DNA of 58,177 nucleotides. Source: Nocardioides sp. ChNu-153. GTDB taxonomy: Bacteria > Actinomycetota > Actinomycetes > Propionibacteriales > Nocardioidaceae. Within the stretch, counting starts at the first letter, position 1. Each line of letters opens with the position of its first letter. Of the stretch, positions 42,021-50,235 are shown piece after piece. Under the pieces are notes generated by a model. That model worked only from the letters and a program-made list of their open reading frames with translations, ran no database searches and had not been told where the DNA came from. The position numbers and the translations under genes are program-made. The stretch covers positions 1-58,177 of the forward strand of contig NZ_JADEVT010000019.1 in assembly GCF_030466625.1 (NCBI RefSeq), in the 5' to 3' direction.

Positions 42021-42755
42021 GGCGCCGGGGGCCGGGCGGCCACGTCCGGCGGGGGTCGCCCGGGCCAGCCACCACCCCGCGACCAGCAGCACGAGCGCGC
42101 CCGCCGCAGCCGCGCCGCCACCCTTCACCGCCGCGGTCAGCAGCGCCTCGGGGCCACCGGTCCCGCCGTCGACCCCGCCGTCGAGCGCACGGACGGCGAG
42201 CGCTGCGCCAACGAGCGCGGCGGTGACGAGGAGGCCGAGCGCGGTCAGCACCCGTCGGCGGTACGGCGGAGCGAGGGCCGCGCGCGGGCGTCGCAGCACG
42301 ACGTACCCGAGGACGGCGAGCAGGCCGACGACCGTGCTGACGTGCTGGAGCCAGCGGGCGAGGTCGGTCAGCGCGTCCCACGCCAGGTGGGTGGCGACGC
42401 CGAGCGCGGCGGAGACGACGACCCAACCGGCGGTCGTCACGCGGGACCGGCGCCGCGGGCCCCCGGAGCCGGTCCCGGCCCCGGTCGCCCACGCGAGGGC
42501 CGGGCGGGCGACGAGCCAGCCCACCCAGAGCAGGAGCGCCACGGGCAGCGCGACCACCACGGCGCCCCGCACGTCGTGCGTCGTGGTGGCGTTGGTCAGC
42601 GGCTCGTACCAGGACTGGGCCGAGACCCCGACGCCGCTCGCGCGGACGAAGTAGGGCACGTCGGGGGCGATCGTCCCGGCGACCAGCGCGGCGGCGACGA
42701 ACGGGGGCCGCAGCAGCGGCAGCACGGCCGCCGGGTGGGCGAGGGTGAACGGCAC
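42018..42755 (-). CDS. DUF4184-family membrane protein
   Basis: A 245-residue membrane protein with about five helices. It starts MPFTLAHPAAVLPLL, the signature of DUF4184, which is related to metal-dependent hydrolase-like membrane proteins with conserved His. THLAWDALTDLARW is a second conserved block. Function unknown. GTG 42755 begins one base after the reductase stop, so it is part of the alkB operon by position. Its relation to alkane metabolism is unclear. Confidence 0.85.
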   Translation of the reverse strand: MPFTLAHPAAVLPLLRPPFVAAALVAGTIAPDVPYFVRASGVGVSAQSWYEPLTNATTTHDVRGAVVVALPVALLLWVGWLVARPALAWATGAGTGSGGPRRRSRVTTAGWVVVSAALGVATHLAWDALTDLARWLQHVSTVVGLLAVLGYVVLRRPRAALAPPYRRRVLTALGLLVTAALVGAALAVRALDGGVDGGTGGPEALLTAAVKGGGAAAAGALVLLVAGWWLARATPAGRGRPAPGA

Positions 42756-42756
42756 G

Positions 42757-44046
42757 TCAGGAGCGGGCGGCCGCAGCCGTGGTGACCGCGAACTCGACCG
42801 CCTCGTCCCACGGGCCCCGGGCGGCGATGCGCTTGCGCAGCTTCATCACCTGGCGCGGGAGGTCGATGACGAAGGCGCCCGCGACGACGTCGCCGCGCCG
42901 GTAGAGCGCGACGAGCCCGCCGCCGTGCGCCAGGTCGTCGACGACGACCCGCACCTCGTCGGCGCGGGGGGTGCCGACGAACTGGAGGCGGTGGTCGTAC
43001 CAGTCCGACCAGAAGTAAGGGACGGTCACGACCTCCTGCGCCGACGCGGGGTCGAGCGCGTGGCGCGCGGCGGCCGCGCCGTGGTCGGCCGCGTTGGTCC
43101 AGTGCTCGAGGCGGTGGTGCTCCCCGTCGTACAGCGGGTTGGCCACGTGCGCCACGTCGCCGGCCGCCCAGACGCCGGGCACGTTCGTCGCCATCGTCGC
43201 GTCGACCACGACGCCGCCGTCGGCCTCGTGCAGCGCGACGCCGCTGCCCTCGAGCCACTCGGTCGCCGGCCGCACGCCGATGCCGAGCACCACGAGGTCG
43301 GCGGGCAGCACCTCGCCGTCGTCGAGCCGTACGCCGGTCACCCGCCGCCGCCCGTCGTGCTCCTCGGTCGCGAGCCCGGCGACGCCGGTGCCGAGGCGCA
43401 GGTCGGTGCCGGCCGCGCGGTGGATCTCGGCGCACGCGGCGCCGACGTCGGGGCCGATGGAGCGGGTGAGCGGGAGGTCGAGCGCTTCGACGACCGTCAC
43501 GGGCAGGTCGCGCTTGCGGGCGGCCGAGGCGACCTCGGAACCGATGAACCCGGCGCCCACGACGACCACCCGGGCGCCCGCCTCGAGGGCGTCGCGCACC
43601 GTGCGGGCATCGTCGAGGGTGCGCAGCTGGGTGACGCCCTCGACGGGGCCGTCGACGGCCGGGTCGGTGCCGGGCAGCCAGCGCGGGCGCGAGCCCGTGG
43701 CGATGACGAGCGCGTCGTACGCCACCCGCTCGCCGCCGTCGAGCAGCACCTCGCGGGTCGCCGTGTCGAGGCCGGTCGCGCGCACGCCCAGGCGCAGGTC
43801 GACGCCCAGCTCGTCGCGCAGCACCTCCTCGGTGCGGAAGTGCGCCGCCTCGCCGGCGCCGCGCTCGCCCTCGACGCCCAGGAACGCCTTCGAGAGCGGC
43901 GGGCGGTCGTACGGCGGGTGCACCTCGTCACCGACGAGCACGACCTCACCGTCGAAGCCGGTACGGCGGGCTGCCTCCACCGCGCGGAGACCGGCCAGCG
44001 AGGCGCCGACGACGACGAGACGGCGTACCGGGGTGGGGGTGCTCAC
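42757..44046 (-). CDS. FAD-dependent ferredoxin/rubredoxin reductase
   Basis: A 429-residue pyridine-nucleotide-disulfide-type reductase without redox Cys pair, as in ferredoxin and rubredoxin reductases. The FAD site is VVVGASLAGLRAVEAAR near residue 11, the NAD(P)H site VVVVGAGFIGSEVASAAR near 159, then VWAAGDVAH for FAD ribityl binding. It passes electrons from NAD(P)H to a small iron-sulfur protein. The preceding gene is a 3Fe-4S ferredoxin and the one before that the AlkB-rubredoxin fusion, so it is the likely electron source of the hydroxylase. GTG start 30 bp after the ferredoxin stop. Confidence 0.93.
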   Translation of the reverse strand: MSTPTPVRRLVVVGASLAGLRAVEAARRTGFDGEVVLVGDEVHPPYDRPPLSKAFLGVEGERGAGEAAHFRTEEVLRDELGVDLRLGVRATGLDTATREVLLDGGERVAYDALVIATGSRPRWLPGTDPAVDGPVEGVTQLRTLDDARTVRDALEAGARVVVVGAGFIGSEVASAARKRDLPVTVVEALDLPLTRSIGPDVGAACAEIHRAAGTDLRLGTGVAGLATEEHDGRRRVTGVRLDDGEVLPADLVVLGIGVRPATEWLEGSGVALHEADGGVVVDATMATNVPGVWAAGDVAHVANPLYDGEHHRLEHWTNAADHGAAAARHALDPASAQEVVTVPYFWSDWYDHRLQFVGTPRADEVRVVVDDLAHGGGLVALYRRGDVVAGAFVIDLPRQVMKLRKRIAARGPWDEAVEFAVTTAAAARS

Positions 44047-44076
44047 CGGGTCAGTCTGGCAGCCGGGCCGGCTCGC

Positions 44077-44268
44077 TCAGCCCTGGAGGCTCAGCGCCAG
44101 GACGGGGCAGGCGTCGACGGCGGCCGTCAGGTCGCCCCGGTGCTCCTCGCCGGGCGCGTCGTCGAGCACCTCGACGACGCCCTCCTCGTCGACCTCGAAG
44201 AAGTCCGGGGCCATGGCCTCGCACATGCCCAGGCCTTCGCACTTCGCCAGGTCCGCGACGATCTTCAT
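44077..44268 (-). CDS. Small [3Fe-4S] ferredoxin
   Basis: A 63-residue ferredoxin of the type that feeds cytochromes P450 and other monooxygenases. Ligands are Cys10, Cys16 and Cys54. Position 13, a Cys in 4Fe-4S proteins, is Leu (KCEGLGMCEAM), so a 3Fe-4S cluster is expected. The acidic surface (EVDEEGVVEVLDD) suits docking to a basic partner. ATG 44268 follows GGAGGAG. A 12-bp hairpin separates it from the alkB gene. Its presence alongside a fused rubredoxin is unusual, since rubredoxin alone is the classical AlkB donor. Confidence 0.93.
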   Translation of the reverse strand: MKIVADLAKCEGLGMCEAMAPDFFEVDEEGVVEVLDDAPGEEHRGDLTAAVDACPVLALSLQG

Positions 44269-44295
44269 GCTCTTCTCCTCCATCGGGGGATCCGT

Positions 44296-44330
44296 GGTGG
44301 CAGCGCCAGGCATCCCACGGCGCTGCCACC
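44296..44330 (-). other. Intercistronic hairpin between alkB and the ferredoxin gene
   Basis: GGTGGCAGCGCC (44296-44307) pairs perfectly with GGCGCTGCCACC (44319-44330), with an 11-nt loop. It stands 28 bp before the ferredoxin start, leaving the GGAGGAG ribosome site free. Possible roles are partial termination or a 3' stabiliser, so alkB message may exceed ferredoxin and reductase message. Confidence 0.75.
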
Positions 44331-44357
44331 CACGAACGGGGGTGGGACGGGGCTCGC

Positions 44358-45833
44358 TCAGACCGCCTCGGCGCCGAGTGGCACGAAGTCGACCTTGTCG
44401 CGCACGCCGCAGTCGGGGCAGGTCCAGTCGTCGGGGATGTCGTTCCAGGCCGTGCCGGCCGCGAAGCCCTCGCGCTCCTCGCCGGCCGCGACCTCGTAGG
44501 TGTAGCCGCAGCCGGGGCAGCGGGCGGCCAGCACCTCGTCGACGCCCGCGAGGTCGACCCGCGAGGTGTCCTCGAGGATCCGCTCGGCCTCGGCGACCGC
44601 GTCGGCCTCGGCCTGACGGATCGCGGCGGCGCGGGCGCCGTACCGACGCTCGATCGCGGCCCGCCTGCCGGGCTGGATGTTGATCTTGTCGAGGTCGCCG
44701 CCGACGTGGACCAGCACCCGCTCGTCCATCACGCGGCGCCACAGCGGGGGCACGGCGGCGAGCACGATCATCCCGGCGTACCCCGTCGGGAGCACCGGGG
44801 ACTCCTCGAAGTCGCGCAGCGTCTGGTAGCGCCGCGTCGGGTTCGCGTGGTGGTCGCTGTGGCGCTGCAGGTGGTAGAGCAGCACGTTGGTCGCGATGTT
44901 GTTGGAGTTCCACGAGTGCTGGGGCAGCACGCGCTCGTAGCGCTGCTTGCCGGCCTTGCCGACCTTCGCCCGCAGCATCCCGTAGTGCTCGAGGTAGTTG
45001 ACGACCTCCAGCAGCGAGAAGCCGATCACGGCCTGCAGCACGAGGTAGGGCAGGATCTCGACACCCAGCCAGGCCACCAGGGCGCCCCAGAGCGCGAGCG
45101 ACATGAGCCACGCGTTGAGCACGTCGTTGCCGAGGTGGAACGGGTGCGTGCCCTTGCGGCGGTAGCGCTTCGCCTCGACCTCCCAGGCGCTGCGGAGCGA
45201 CCCGATCACGGTGCGCGGCCAGAACCGGTAGAAGCTCTCGCCCATCCGCGAGCTCGCCGGGTCCTCCGGCGTCGCGACGCGCACGTGGTGGCCGCGGTTG
45301 TGCTCGATGTAGAAGTGGCCGTAGAAGCTCTGCGCCAGCGCGATCTTGCTGAGCCAGCGCTCGTTGGCCTCCTTCTTGTGGCCGAGCTCGTGGGCGGTGT
45401 TGATGCCGATCCCGCCGATGCAGCCGATCGAGACGGCGATGCCCACCTTGTCCCAGGTGCTCAGCGTCTCCCCGAGCAGCTCCCCGCCGGCGACCAGCCA
45501 CATCGCCGCCACGAACCCGGCGTACTGGATCGGGAGGAAGAGGTAGGTGATCCAGCGGTAGTAGCGGTCCTGCTCCAGCTGCTCGATCACGTCGTCGGGC
45601 GGGTTCGAGCGGTCGAGGCCGGTCATCAGGTCGATCGCCGGGACGATCACGAGGATGACGACGGGCCCGAGCCACAGCCACACGCCCCAGCCCGTCAGCA
45701 ACCACGCCGCGATGGCGACGAACGCCAGCGACGGCACCACGAGGCCGATCAGCCACAGGTACCGCTTCCGGTCCCTCCACTGCTCCGTCGAGCCCTCCGG
45801 GACGGTCCCGCTCACCCTGCCGACGTCGGTCAT
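44358..45833 (-). CDS. alkB: Alkane 1-monooxygenase AlkB fused to rubredoxin
   Basis: A 491-residue membrane diiron hydroxylase that converts n-alkanes to 1-alkanols. Six hydrophobic segments span residues 25-275. The diiron His boxes are HELGH (149-153), EHNRGHH (177-183) and LQRHSDHH (322-329), with NYLEHYG (279-285) also conserved. A linker of about 100 residues leads to a C-terminal rubredoxin domain with CPGC (439-442) and CPDC (472-475), which brings the electron carrier to the active site. Such fusions are known in actinobacteria, including Nocardioides. ATG 45833 has GAGGAG 8 bp upstream. It is the first gene of an operon with ferredoxin, reductase and a DUF4184 protein, under a repeat-bearing promoter. 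Confidence 0.96.
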   Translation of the reverse strand: MTDVGRVSGTVPEGSTEQWRDRKRYLWLIGLVVPSLAFVAIAAWLLTGWGVWLWLGPVVILVIVPAIDLMTGLDRSNPPDDVIEQLEQDRYYRWITYLFLPIQYAGFVAAMWLVAGGELLGETLSTWDKVGIAVSIGCIGGIGINTAHELGHKKEANERWLSKIALAQSFYGHFYIEHNRGHHVRVATPEDPASSRMGESFYRFWPRTVIGSLRSAWEVEAKRYRRKGTHPFHLGNDVLNAWLMSLALWGALVAWLGVEILPYLVLQAVIGFSLLEVVNYLEHYGMLRAKVGKAGKQRYERVLPQHSWNSNNIATNVLLYHLQRHSDHHANPTRRYQTLRDFEESPVLPTGYAGMIVLAAVPPLWRRVMDERVLVHVGGDLDKINIQPGRRAAIERRYGARAAAIRQAEADAVAEAERILEDTSRVDLAGVDEVLAARCPGCGYTYEVAAGEEREGFAAGTAWNDIPDDWTCPDCGVRDKVDFVPLGAEAV

Positions 45834-45890
45834 CTGGCCGCTCCTCACGCTGGTTCGTGGCGTCGGTGTGGCCGCGCTCACATCCGACGG

Positions 45891-45945
45891 TTGACAAACC
45901 TAGGACAGATGTAAAGCAATTGACAAGAGGCGGCCGGATGTAAAG
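45891..45945 (-). promoter_or_regulatory. alkB promoter with two 26-bp direct repeats
   Basis: On the minus strand a -35 TTGTCA (45926-45921), 18-bp spacer and -10 TAGGTT (45902-45897) form a good promoter about 64 bp before the alkB start. Two 26-bp repeats, 45945-45920 and 45916-45891, share CTTTACATC at one end and TTGTCAA at the other (19 of 26 positions), with a period of 29 bp. TTGTCAA of the upstream copy is the -35 region; that of the downstream copy overlaps -10 and the start site. A repressor bound to both would block transcription. The PaaX-type protein encoded next door and the TetR at 41382 are candidates. Confidence 0.72.
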
Positions 45946-45952
45946 CCGGCCG
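45931..45952 (-). terminator. Hairpin after the PaaX-family gene, overlapping the distal alkB repeat
   Basis: CGGCCGG (45931-45937) and CCGGCCG (45946-45952) form a perfect 7-bp stem with an 8-nt loop, 30 bp after the stop of the PaaX-family gene. It could end that transcript before the alkB promoter. The loop contains part of the repeated CTTTACATC word. Confidence 0.5.
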
Positions 45953-45981
45953 GGGACGCGCCACGGCCCCGTGCTCGCGGT

Positions 45982-46698
45982 TCAGACCGAGGCGAGGTGG
46001 CGCAGCTCCGCCTGGTACGCGGCGTACGTCGATCGCAGCGCCGCGCCCGGCCAGTCGGCCGGCAGCAGGGCAGCCGGGAGCAGGGGGTCGGCGGCGAGGT
46101 GGCGGACCAGGTGCGCGGCCGCCGCGAGGCGCAGCGCGGGTTCGTGCGTGCGCTGCAGCTGGTCCACCAGGCGGCGTCCCTCGGCCGCCCAGCCGGTCAG
46201 GTCCCACAGGCGCGCCGCCACCGAGGCCCGCCCGTCGTCGGGCCGGCCGGTGAACGTGACGAGCACGGGGTCATCGGCGTAGCGCCGTGGGCGGCGGAGG
46301 TTGGCCGGGCGCACCCACAGCCCCTCGCGGAGCTCGGCCAGCCGGTGGGCCGTGAGGGTCTCGCGCAGCGCGGCGCGCTCGGGGGCGCTGCGCCCGGCGA
46401 CCACGACCGCGGCCATCTCCCAGGTGCCGTCCCACGGCGTCTCGGCGTCCAGGACCGCCTCGTCCTGGCGACGTTGCCGCCGCACCAGGCGGTCGCCGAG
46501 CACGTAGTCGCCGTCCTCTCGACGTACGTCGCCGGCCGCGACCGCCCGGGTGAGGGCGACCCGCAGGGTCGGCGCCGGGATGCCGAAGTGCTCGCCGGCG
46601 CGCACCAGGACGGCCGGGGTCCAGCGCAGGGGCTGCGAGCCGAGCATGAGGGAGAGCACGACCGACCTGGCGGGGAGCGGCTTGAGGTCGAGGTCCAC
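45982..46698 (-). CDS. PaaX-family transcriptional regulator
   Basis: A 238-residue regulator of the PaaX family, named for the phenylacetyl-CoA-responsive repressor of E. coli. It has an N-terminal winged helix (ARSVVLSLMLGSQPLRW, then HFGIPAPTLRVALTRAVAAGDV) and a C-terminal PaaX domain with WDGTWEMAAVVV and LREGLWVRPANL. PaaX-type proteins sense acyl- or aryl-CoA compounds. GTG 46698 has GGGAGG 8 bp upstream. It lies between alkB (same strand) and a divergent acyl-CoA dehydrogenase/crotonase pair and may control either or both; there is no phenylacetate pathway in view. Confidence 0.9.
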   Translation of the reverse strand: MDLDLKPLPARSVVLSLMLGSQPLRWTPAVLVRAGEHFGIPAPTLRVALTRAVAAGDVRREDGDYVLGDRLVRRQRRQDEAVLDAETPWDGTWEMAAVVVAGRSAPERAALRETLTAHRLAELREGLWVRPANLRRPRRYADDPVLVTFTGRPDDGRASVAARLWDLTGWAAEGRRLVDQLQRTHEPALRLAAAAHLVRHLAADPLLPAALLPADWPGAALRSTYAAYQAELRHLASV

Positions 46699-46726
46699 GA
46701 CCGAGATCCTCCCAGTCTTACGCTCG

Positions 46727-46756
46727 TAGACACACTCGACGTTCGATCTGTAATGT
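46727..46756 (+). promoter_or_regulatory. Promoter candidate of the acyl-CoA dehydrogenase gene
   Basis: TAGACA (46727-46732) with an 18-bp spacer and TAATGT (46751-46756), about 70 bp before ATG 46827. The region is AT-richer than its surroundings and is shared with the divergent paaX-like gene, 30-60 bp from its start. Confidence 0.5.
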
Positions 46757-46826
46757 CGTCGGTGGTCCGCAGGCGCGGTGCCGCGGCGCACGACCCCCGA
46801 CCTTCGACGGACAAGGGACGACCACG

Positions 46827-48461
46827 ATGACCACGACCCACGAGGTGTTCAACCAGGCCCCGCCACTGGTGGGCCACAACACCGCCGCGGACCCGGCGCT
46901 CCGCGAGGGCGTCGAGCGCGAGGGCGCCGCCTGGGCGCTCCCCGAGATCGACGAGCTCGGTCGGCTCGCCGGCACCGCGGAGGCGCAGGACTGGGGGCGC
47001 CTCGCCGAGCGGGTGCCGCCGCGCCTGCACACGCACGACCGCTACGGGAACCGTGTCGACGAGGTGGAGTACGTCCCGGCGTACCACCAGCTGATGCGCA
47101 CGGCCGTCACGCACGGGCTGCACGGCGCGCCGTGGGCCGACGACCGGCCCGGCGCCCACGTCGCGCGCGCCGCGAAGTTCTACGCGTGGCAGGTCGACGC
47201 GGGCCACGGTTGCCCGATCTCGATGACGTACGCCGTCGTGCCCGCCCTCCGCGCGAACCCCGAGCTCGCCGCTCGCTTCGAGCCCCTCCTCACCAACCGC
47301 GAGTACGACCCCGGGCTGCGCGACCCGGAGTCGAAGCGTGGCCTGATCGCGGGGATGTCGATGACGGAGAAGCAGGGCGGCTCCGACGTGCGCGCCAACA
47401 CCACGACCGCGGTGCCGCAGGCCGACGGCACCTGGGAGCTGCGCGGCCACAAGTGGTTCACGAGCGCGCCGATGAGCGACCTCTTCCTCACTCTCGCGCA
47501 GACGCCGGCGGGCGTCTCCTGCTTCCTGGTCCCGCGGGTGCTGCCCGGCGGCGAGCGCAACGCGATGCGCTTCATGCGCCTGAAGGAGAAGCTCGGCAAC
47601 CGGTCGAACGCCTCGTCCGAGATCGAGTACGACGCGGCGACCGGCTGGCTCGTCGGCGAGGAGGGCCGGGGCGTGCGCACCATCGTCGAGATGGTCAACA
47701 TGACCCGGCTCGACTGCGTGATCGGGTCCTCGGCCGGCATGCGCACCGCCGTCACCGCGGCGGCCCACCACGCCCGGCACCGCTCGGCGTTCGGCGAGCT
47801 CCTCGTCGACCAGCCGGCGATGGCCAACGTCCTGGCGGACCTGCACGTCGAGTCCGAGGCGGCCACGAGCGCCATGACGCGCCTCGCGGGCGCCAACGAC
47901 CGCGCGATCCGCGGGGACGAGGGTGAGCAGTCCCTGCGCCGGATCGCGCTGGCCGTCACCAAGTACTACGTCTGCAAGCGTGCGCCGATGGCGGTCGGCG
48001 AGGCGCTCGAGTGTCTCGGCGGCAACGGTTACATCGAGGACTTCGACCTGGCCAGGACCTACCGCGAGATGCCGCTCCTCTCGATCTGGGAGGGGTCGGG
48101 CAACGTCGCTGCGCTCGACGCGCTGCGGGCCCTGGCGAAGGAGCCGCACACGCTCGACGCCTTCCTCGGCGAGGCCGACCTGGCGCTCGGGGCCGACCGC
48201 CGCTACGACGCGGCCGTCGACCGGCTGCGGAAGGAGCTCACCTCCTTCGACGACGTCCAGCTCCGCGCGCGGCGCATCGTGGAGCAGATGGCCCTGGTGT
48301 TCCAGGGGTCTCAGCTGGTCCGCCACGCGCCGGCGGCCGTGGCCGACGCGTTCTGCGCCTCGCGGCTCGACCGCGACTGGGGCGGCGCCCTCGGCACGCT
48401 GCCGCCCGGGCTCGACCTCGGCCCGGTCCTGGCGCGCACGACGACGGACTTCCCGGGATGA
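46827..48461 (+). CDS. AidB-like acyl-CoA dehydrogenase
   Basis: A 544-residue flavoprotein of the AidB branch of acyl-CoA dehydrogenases. The start TTTHEVFNQAPPLVGHN is the AidB-type N-terminal arm. GLIAGMSMTEKQGGSDVRANTT and the C-terminal EMPLLSIWEGSGNVAALDALRAL (FAD and catalytic Glu region) are conserved. E. coli AidB binds DNA and protects against alkylation, but many actinobacterial members act on branched acyl-CoA. The stop overlaps the next gene as ATGA, so it works with that crotonase, which favours a catabolic role. Confidence 0.9.
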   Translation: MTTTHEVFNQAPPLVGHNTAADPALREGVEREGAAWALPEIDELGRLAGTAEAQDWGRLAERVPPRLHTHDRYGNRVDEVEYVPAYHQLMRTAVTHGLHGAPWADDRPGAHVARAAKFYAWQVDAGHGCPISMTYAVVPALRANPELAARFEPLLTNREYDPGLRDPESKRGLIAGMSMTEKQGGSDVRANTTTAVPQADGTWELRGHKWFTSAPMSDLFLTLAQTPAGVSCFLVPRVLPGGERNAMRFMRLKEKLGNRSNASSEIEYDAATGWLVGEEGRGVRTIVEMVNMTRLDCVIGSSAGMRTAVTAAAHHARHRSAFGELLVDQPAMANVLADLHVESEAATSAMTRLAGANDRAIRGDEGEQSLRRIALAVTKYYVCKRAPMAVGEALECLGGNGYIEDFDLARTYREMPLLSIWEGSGNVAALDALRALAKEPHTLDAFLGEADLALGADRRYDAAVDRLRKELTSFDDVQLRARRIVEQMALVFQGSQLVRHAPAAVADAFCASRLDRDWGGALGTLPPGLDLGPVLARTTTDFPG

Positions 48462-49225
48462 CCGTCCACGTCGAGAGCCGCGGGCCCGTCACGGTCGTGA
48501 CCATCGACCGTCCCGAGGTGCGCAACGCCGTCGACACCCCCACGGCACGGGCGCTGCACGCGGCGTTCGTCGCCTTCGACGCCGATCCCGCGCAGTCGGT
48601 GGCGGTCCTCACCGGCGCCGGCGGGACCTTCTGTGCGGGCGCCGACCTGAAGGCGGTCAGCGCCTCCCGCATGAAGATCGCGCCGCCGACCGGTGCTGCC
48701 GACGACATCGGGCCGATGGGCCCGTCGCGACTGCAGCTCTCCAAGCCGGTGATCGCCGCGGTCGAGGGGTACGCCGTCGCCGGCGGCCTGGAGCTCGCGC
48801 TGTGGTGCGACCTCCGCGTCGCGGACCCCGCGGCGACCTTCGGCGTCTTCTGCCGGCGGTGGGGCGTGCCGCTCATCGACGGAGGCACGATCCGGCTACC
48901 GGCACTCATCGGGCGCTCGCGTGCCCTCGACCTGATCCTGACCGGACGTCCGGTCGGTGCCGACGAAGCGCTGCAGATGGGCCTGGCCAACCGCGTCTCG
49001 GCCCCGGGCGAGGCGCTGGCCGAGGCCGTCGAGCTGGCCGAGCAGATCGCCGGGTTCCCGCAGGTGTGCCTGCAGCAGGACCGGCTGTCGGTGTACGACC
49101 AGCACGGCCTGCCCCTCGACCGCGCCCTCCGGTCGGAGTGGGACCACGGGACCGAGGCGCTCCTCGAGGCCCTCGAGGGTGCCACGCGCTTCCGGGACGG
49201 CGCCGGGCGCCACGGCGCCTTCTAG
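48458..49225 (+). CDS. Crotonase-family protein lacking the hydratase glutamates
   Basis: A 255-residue enoyl-CoA hydratase/isomerase superfamily member. The CoA-site segment FCAGADLKAV and the oxyanion segment VEGYAVAGGLELALWCDLRVAD are conserved. The two Glu residues used by true hydratases appear to be missing: FGVFCRRWGVPLIDGGT replaces the usual FG-PE-LG-PG-GG region, and SRALDLILTG carries Asp instead of the second Glu. It may therefore bind acyl-CoA or catalyse a different reaction. Start ATG 48458 overlaps the dehydrogenase stop. Confidence 0.9.
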   Translation: MTVHVESRGPVTVVTIDRPEVRNAVDTPTARALHAAFVAFDADPAQSVAVLTGAGGTFCAGADLKAVSASRMKIAPPTGAADDIGPMGPSRLQLSKPVIAAVEGYAVAGGLELALWCDLRVADPAATFGVFCRRWGVPLIDGGTIRLPALIGRSRALDLILTGRPVGADEALQMGLANRVSAPGEALAEAVELAEQIAGFPQVCLQQDRLSVYDQHGLPLDRALRSEWDHGTEALLEALEGATRFRDGAGRHGAF

Positions 49226-49290
49226 ACGAGGCGGCTCCCCGCCGTCGGCCGTGGTGGGATGACGGGCAGGTACGACGGAGGGAGCAGGCC

Positions 49291-50226
49291 GTGGGCACGG
49301 TCGCGGTGGTCACGACGGGCGGCACGATCGCGAGCGTGCGGGACGCCGACGGCACGAGCGCGCCGGCGCTCGCCGCCGCCGAGCTGCTGGCCGGGGTCGC
49401 GGTGCCCGCCGGCACCGAGGTGCGCGTCGTCGACCTGCTGGCGGCGGACTCCTCCGTGCTGACGCTCGCCGACATGCAGGCCGTCAGCGACGCGGTGGGC
49501 GCCGAGCTGGCGCGCCCCGACACGGTCGGCGTGGTGGTCGTGCACGGCACCGACGCGATGGAGGAGACCGCGCTGCTGCTGGACCTGCAGCACCGCGACC
49601 CGCGCCCCGTCGTCGTCACCGGGGCCCAGCGCACCGCCGACGACCCCGACGCCGACGGGCCCGCCAACCTCCGCACCGCCCTCGCGCTCGCGGCGGGGAC
49701 CCATGGCCGCCCCGACGCCCCCGGCGTGCTCGTCACCATGGGCGGGCGCGTGCTCCCGGCCGCCGGCACGACGAAGCGCAGCACCGTCGCCGTCGACGGC
49801 TTCGCCCACGAGCCCGGCGGCGCGCCGCTGCCCCACCTGACCGCGCCCGTCTCCGGCGTGCGCGTCGACCTCGTCGCGGTGCACCCCGGCGGCGACGCCA
49901 CCCACCTCGACGCGAGCCTCGCGGCCGGCGCGCACGGCGTCGTGCTCGCCGGGCTCGGGTCGGGCAACGCGACACCGGCGATCGTGGCGGGCGTCGCGCG
50001 CTGCACCGCCCGCGGCGTACCCGTCGCGGTCTCCACCCGCGTGCCCACGGGCCCCCTGTCCCCGGGGTACGGCGGCGGGGGCGGCGGGCACGACCTCGTC
50101 GCGGCCGGCGCCGTGCACGCGCACGTGCTGCGGCCCGGCCAGGCCCGCGTGCTGCTGGCGGCGCTGATCGCCGCGGGCGCCCCGGACGCGCAGGTGCGGG
50201 CGGCGTTCGGCCCGCCCGGCTCCTAG
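49291..50226 (+). CDS. L-asparaginase (type I/II bacterial family)
   Basis: A 311-residue asparaginase that hydrolyses asparagine to aspartate and ammonia. The first catalytic Thr is in VVTTGGTIAS. HGTDAMEETALLLDL supplies the second Thr-Asp set, and VVTGAQRTAD is also conserved. There is no signal peptide, so a cytoplasmic enzyme is expected. GTG 49291 has GGAGGGAG about 8 bp upstream. The stop codon is part of the promoter of the next gene. Confidence 0.92.
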   Translation: MGTVAVVTTGGTIASVRDADGTSAPALAAAELLAGVAVPAGTEVRVVDLLAADSSVLTLADMQAVSDAVGAELARPDTVGVVVVHGTDAMEETALLLDLQHRDPRPVVVTGAQRTADDPDADGPANLRTALALAAGTHGRPDAPGVLVTMGGRVLPAAGTTKRSTVAVDGFAHEPGGAPLPHLTAPVSGVRVDLVAVHPGGDATHLDASLAAGAHGVVLAGLGSGNATPAIVAGVARCTARGVPVAVSTRVPTGPLSPGYGGGGGGHDLVAAGAVHAHVLRPGQARVLLAALIAAGAPDAQVRAAFGPPGS

Positions 50227-50229
50227 GAT
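50224..50229 (+). promoter_or_regulatory. Leaderless -10 element of ppgK, overlapping the asparaginase stop
   Basis: TAGGAT begins with the TAG stop codon of the asparaginase gene and lies six bases before ATG 50236. No ribosome site is present. Confidence 0.6.
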
Positions 50230-50235
50230 CGGCGC

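Noticed and set aside
45982..46698. Phenylacetate degradation locus
   Set aside because: Only the PaaX-family regulator suggests it; none of paaABCDEK or related genes is in the window.
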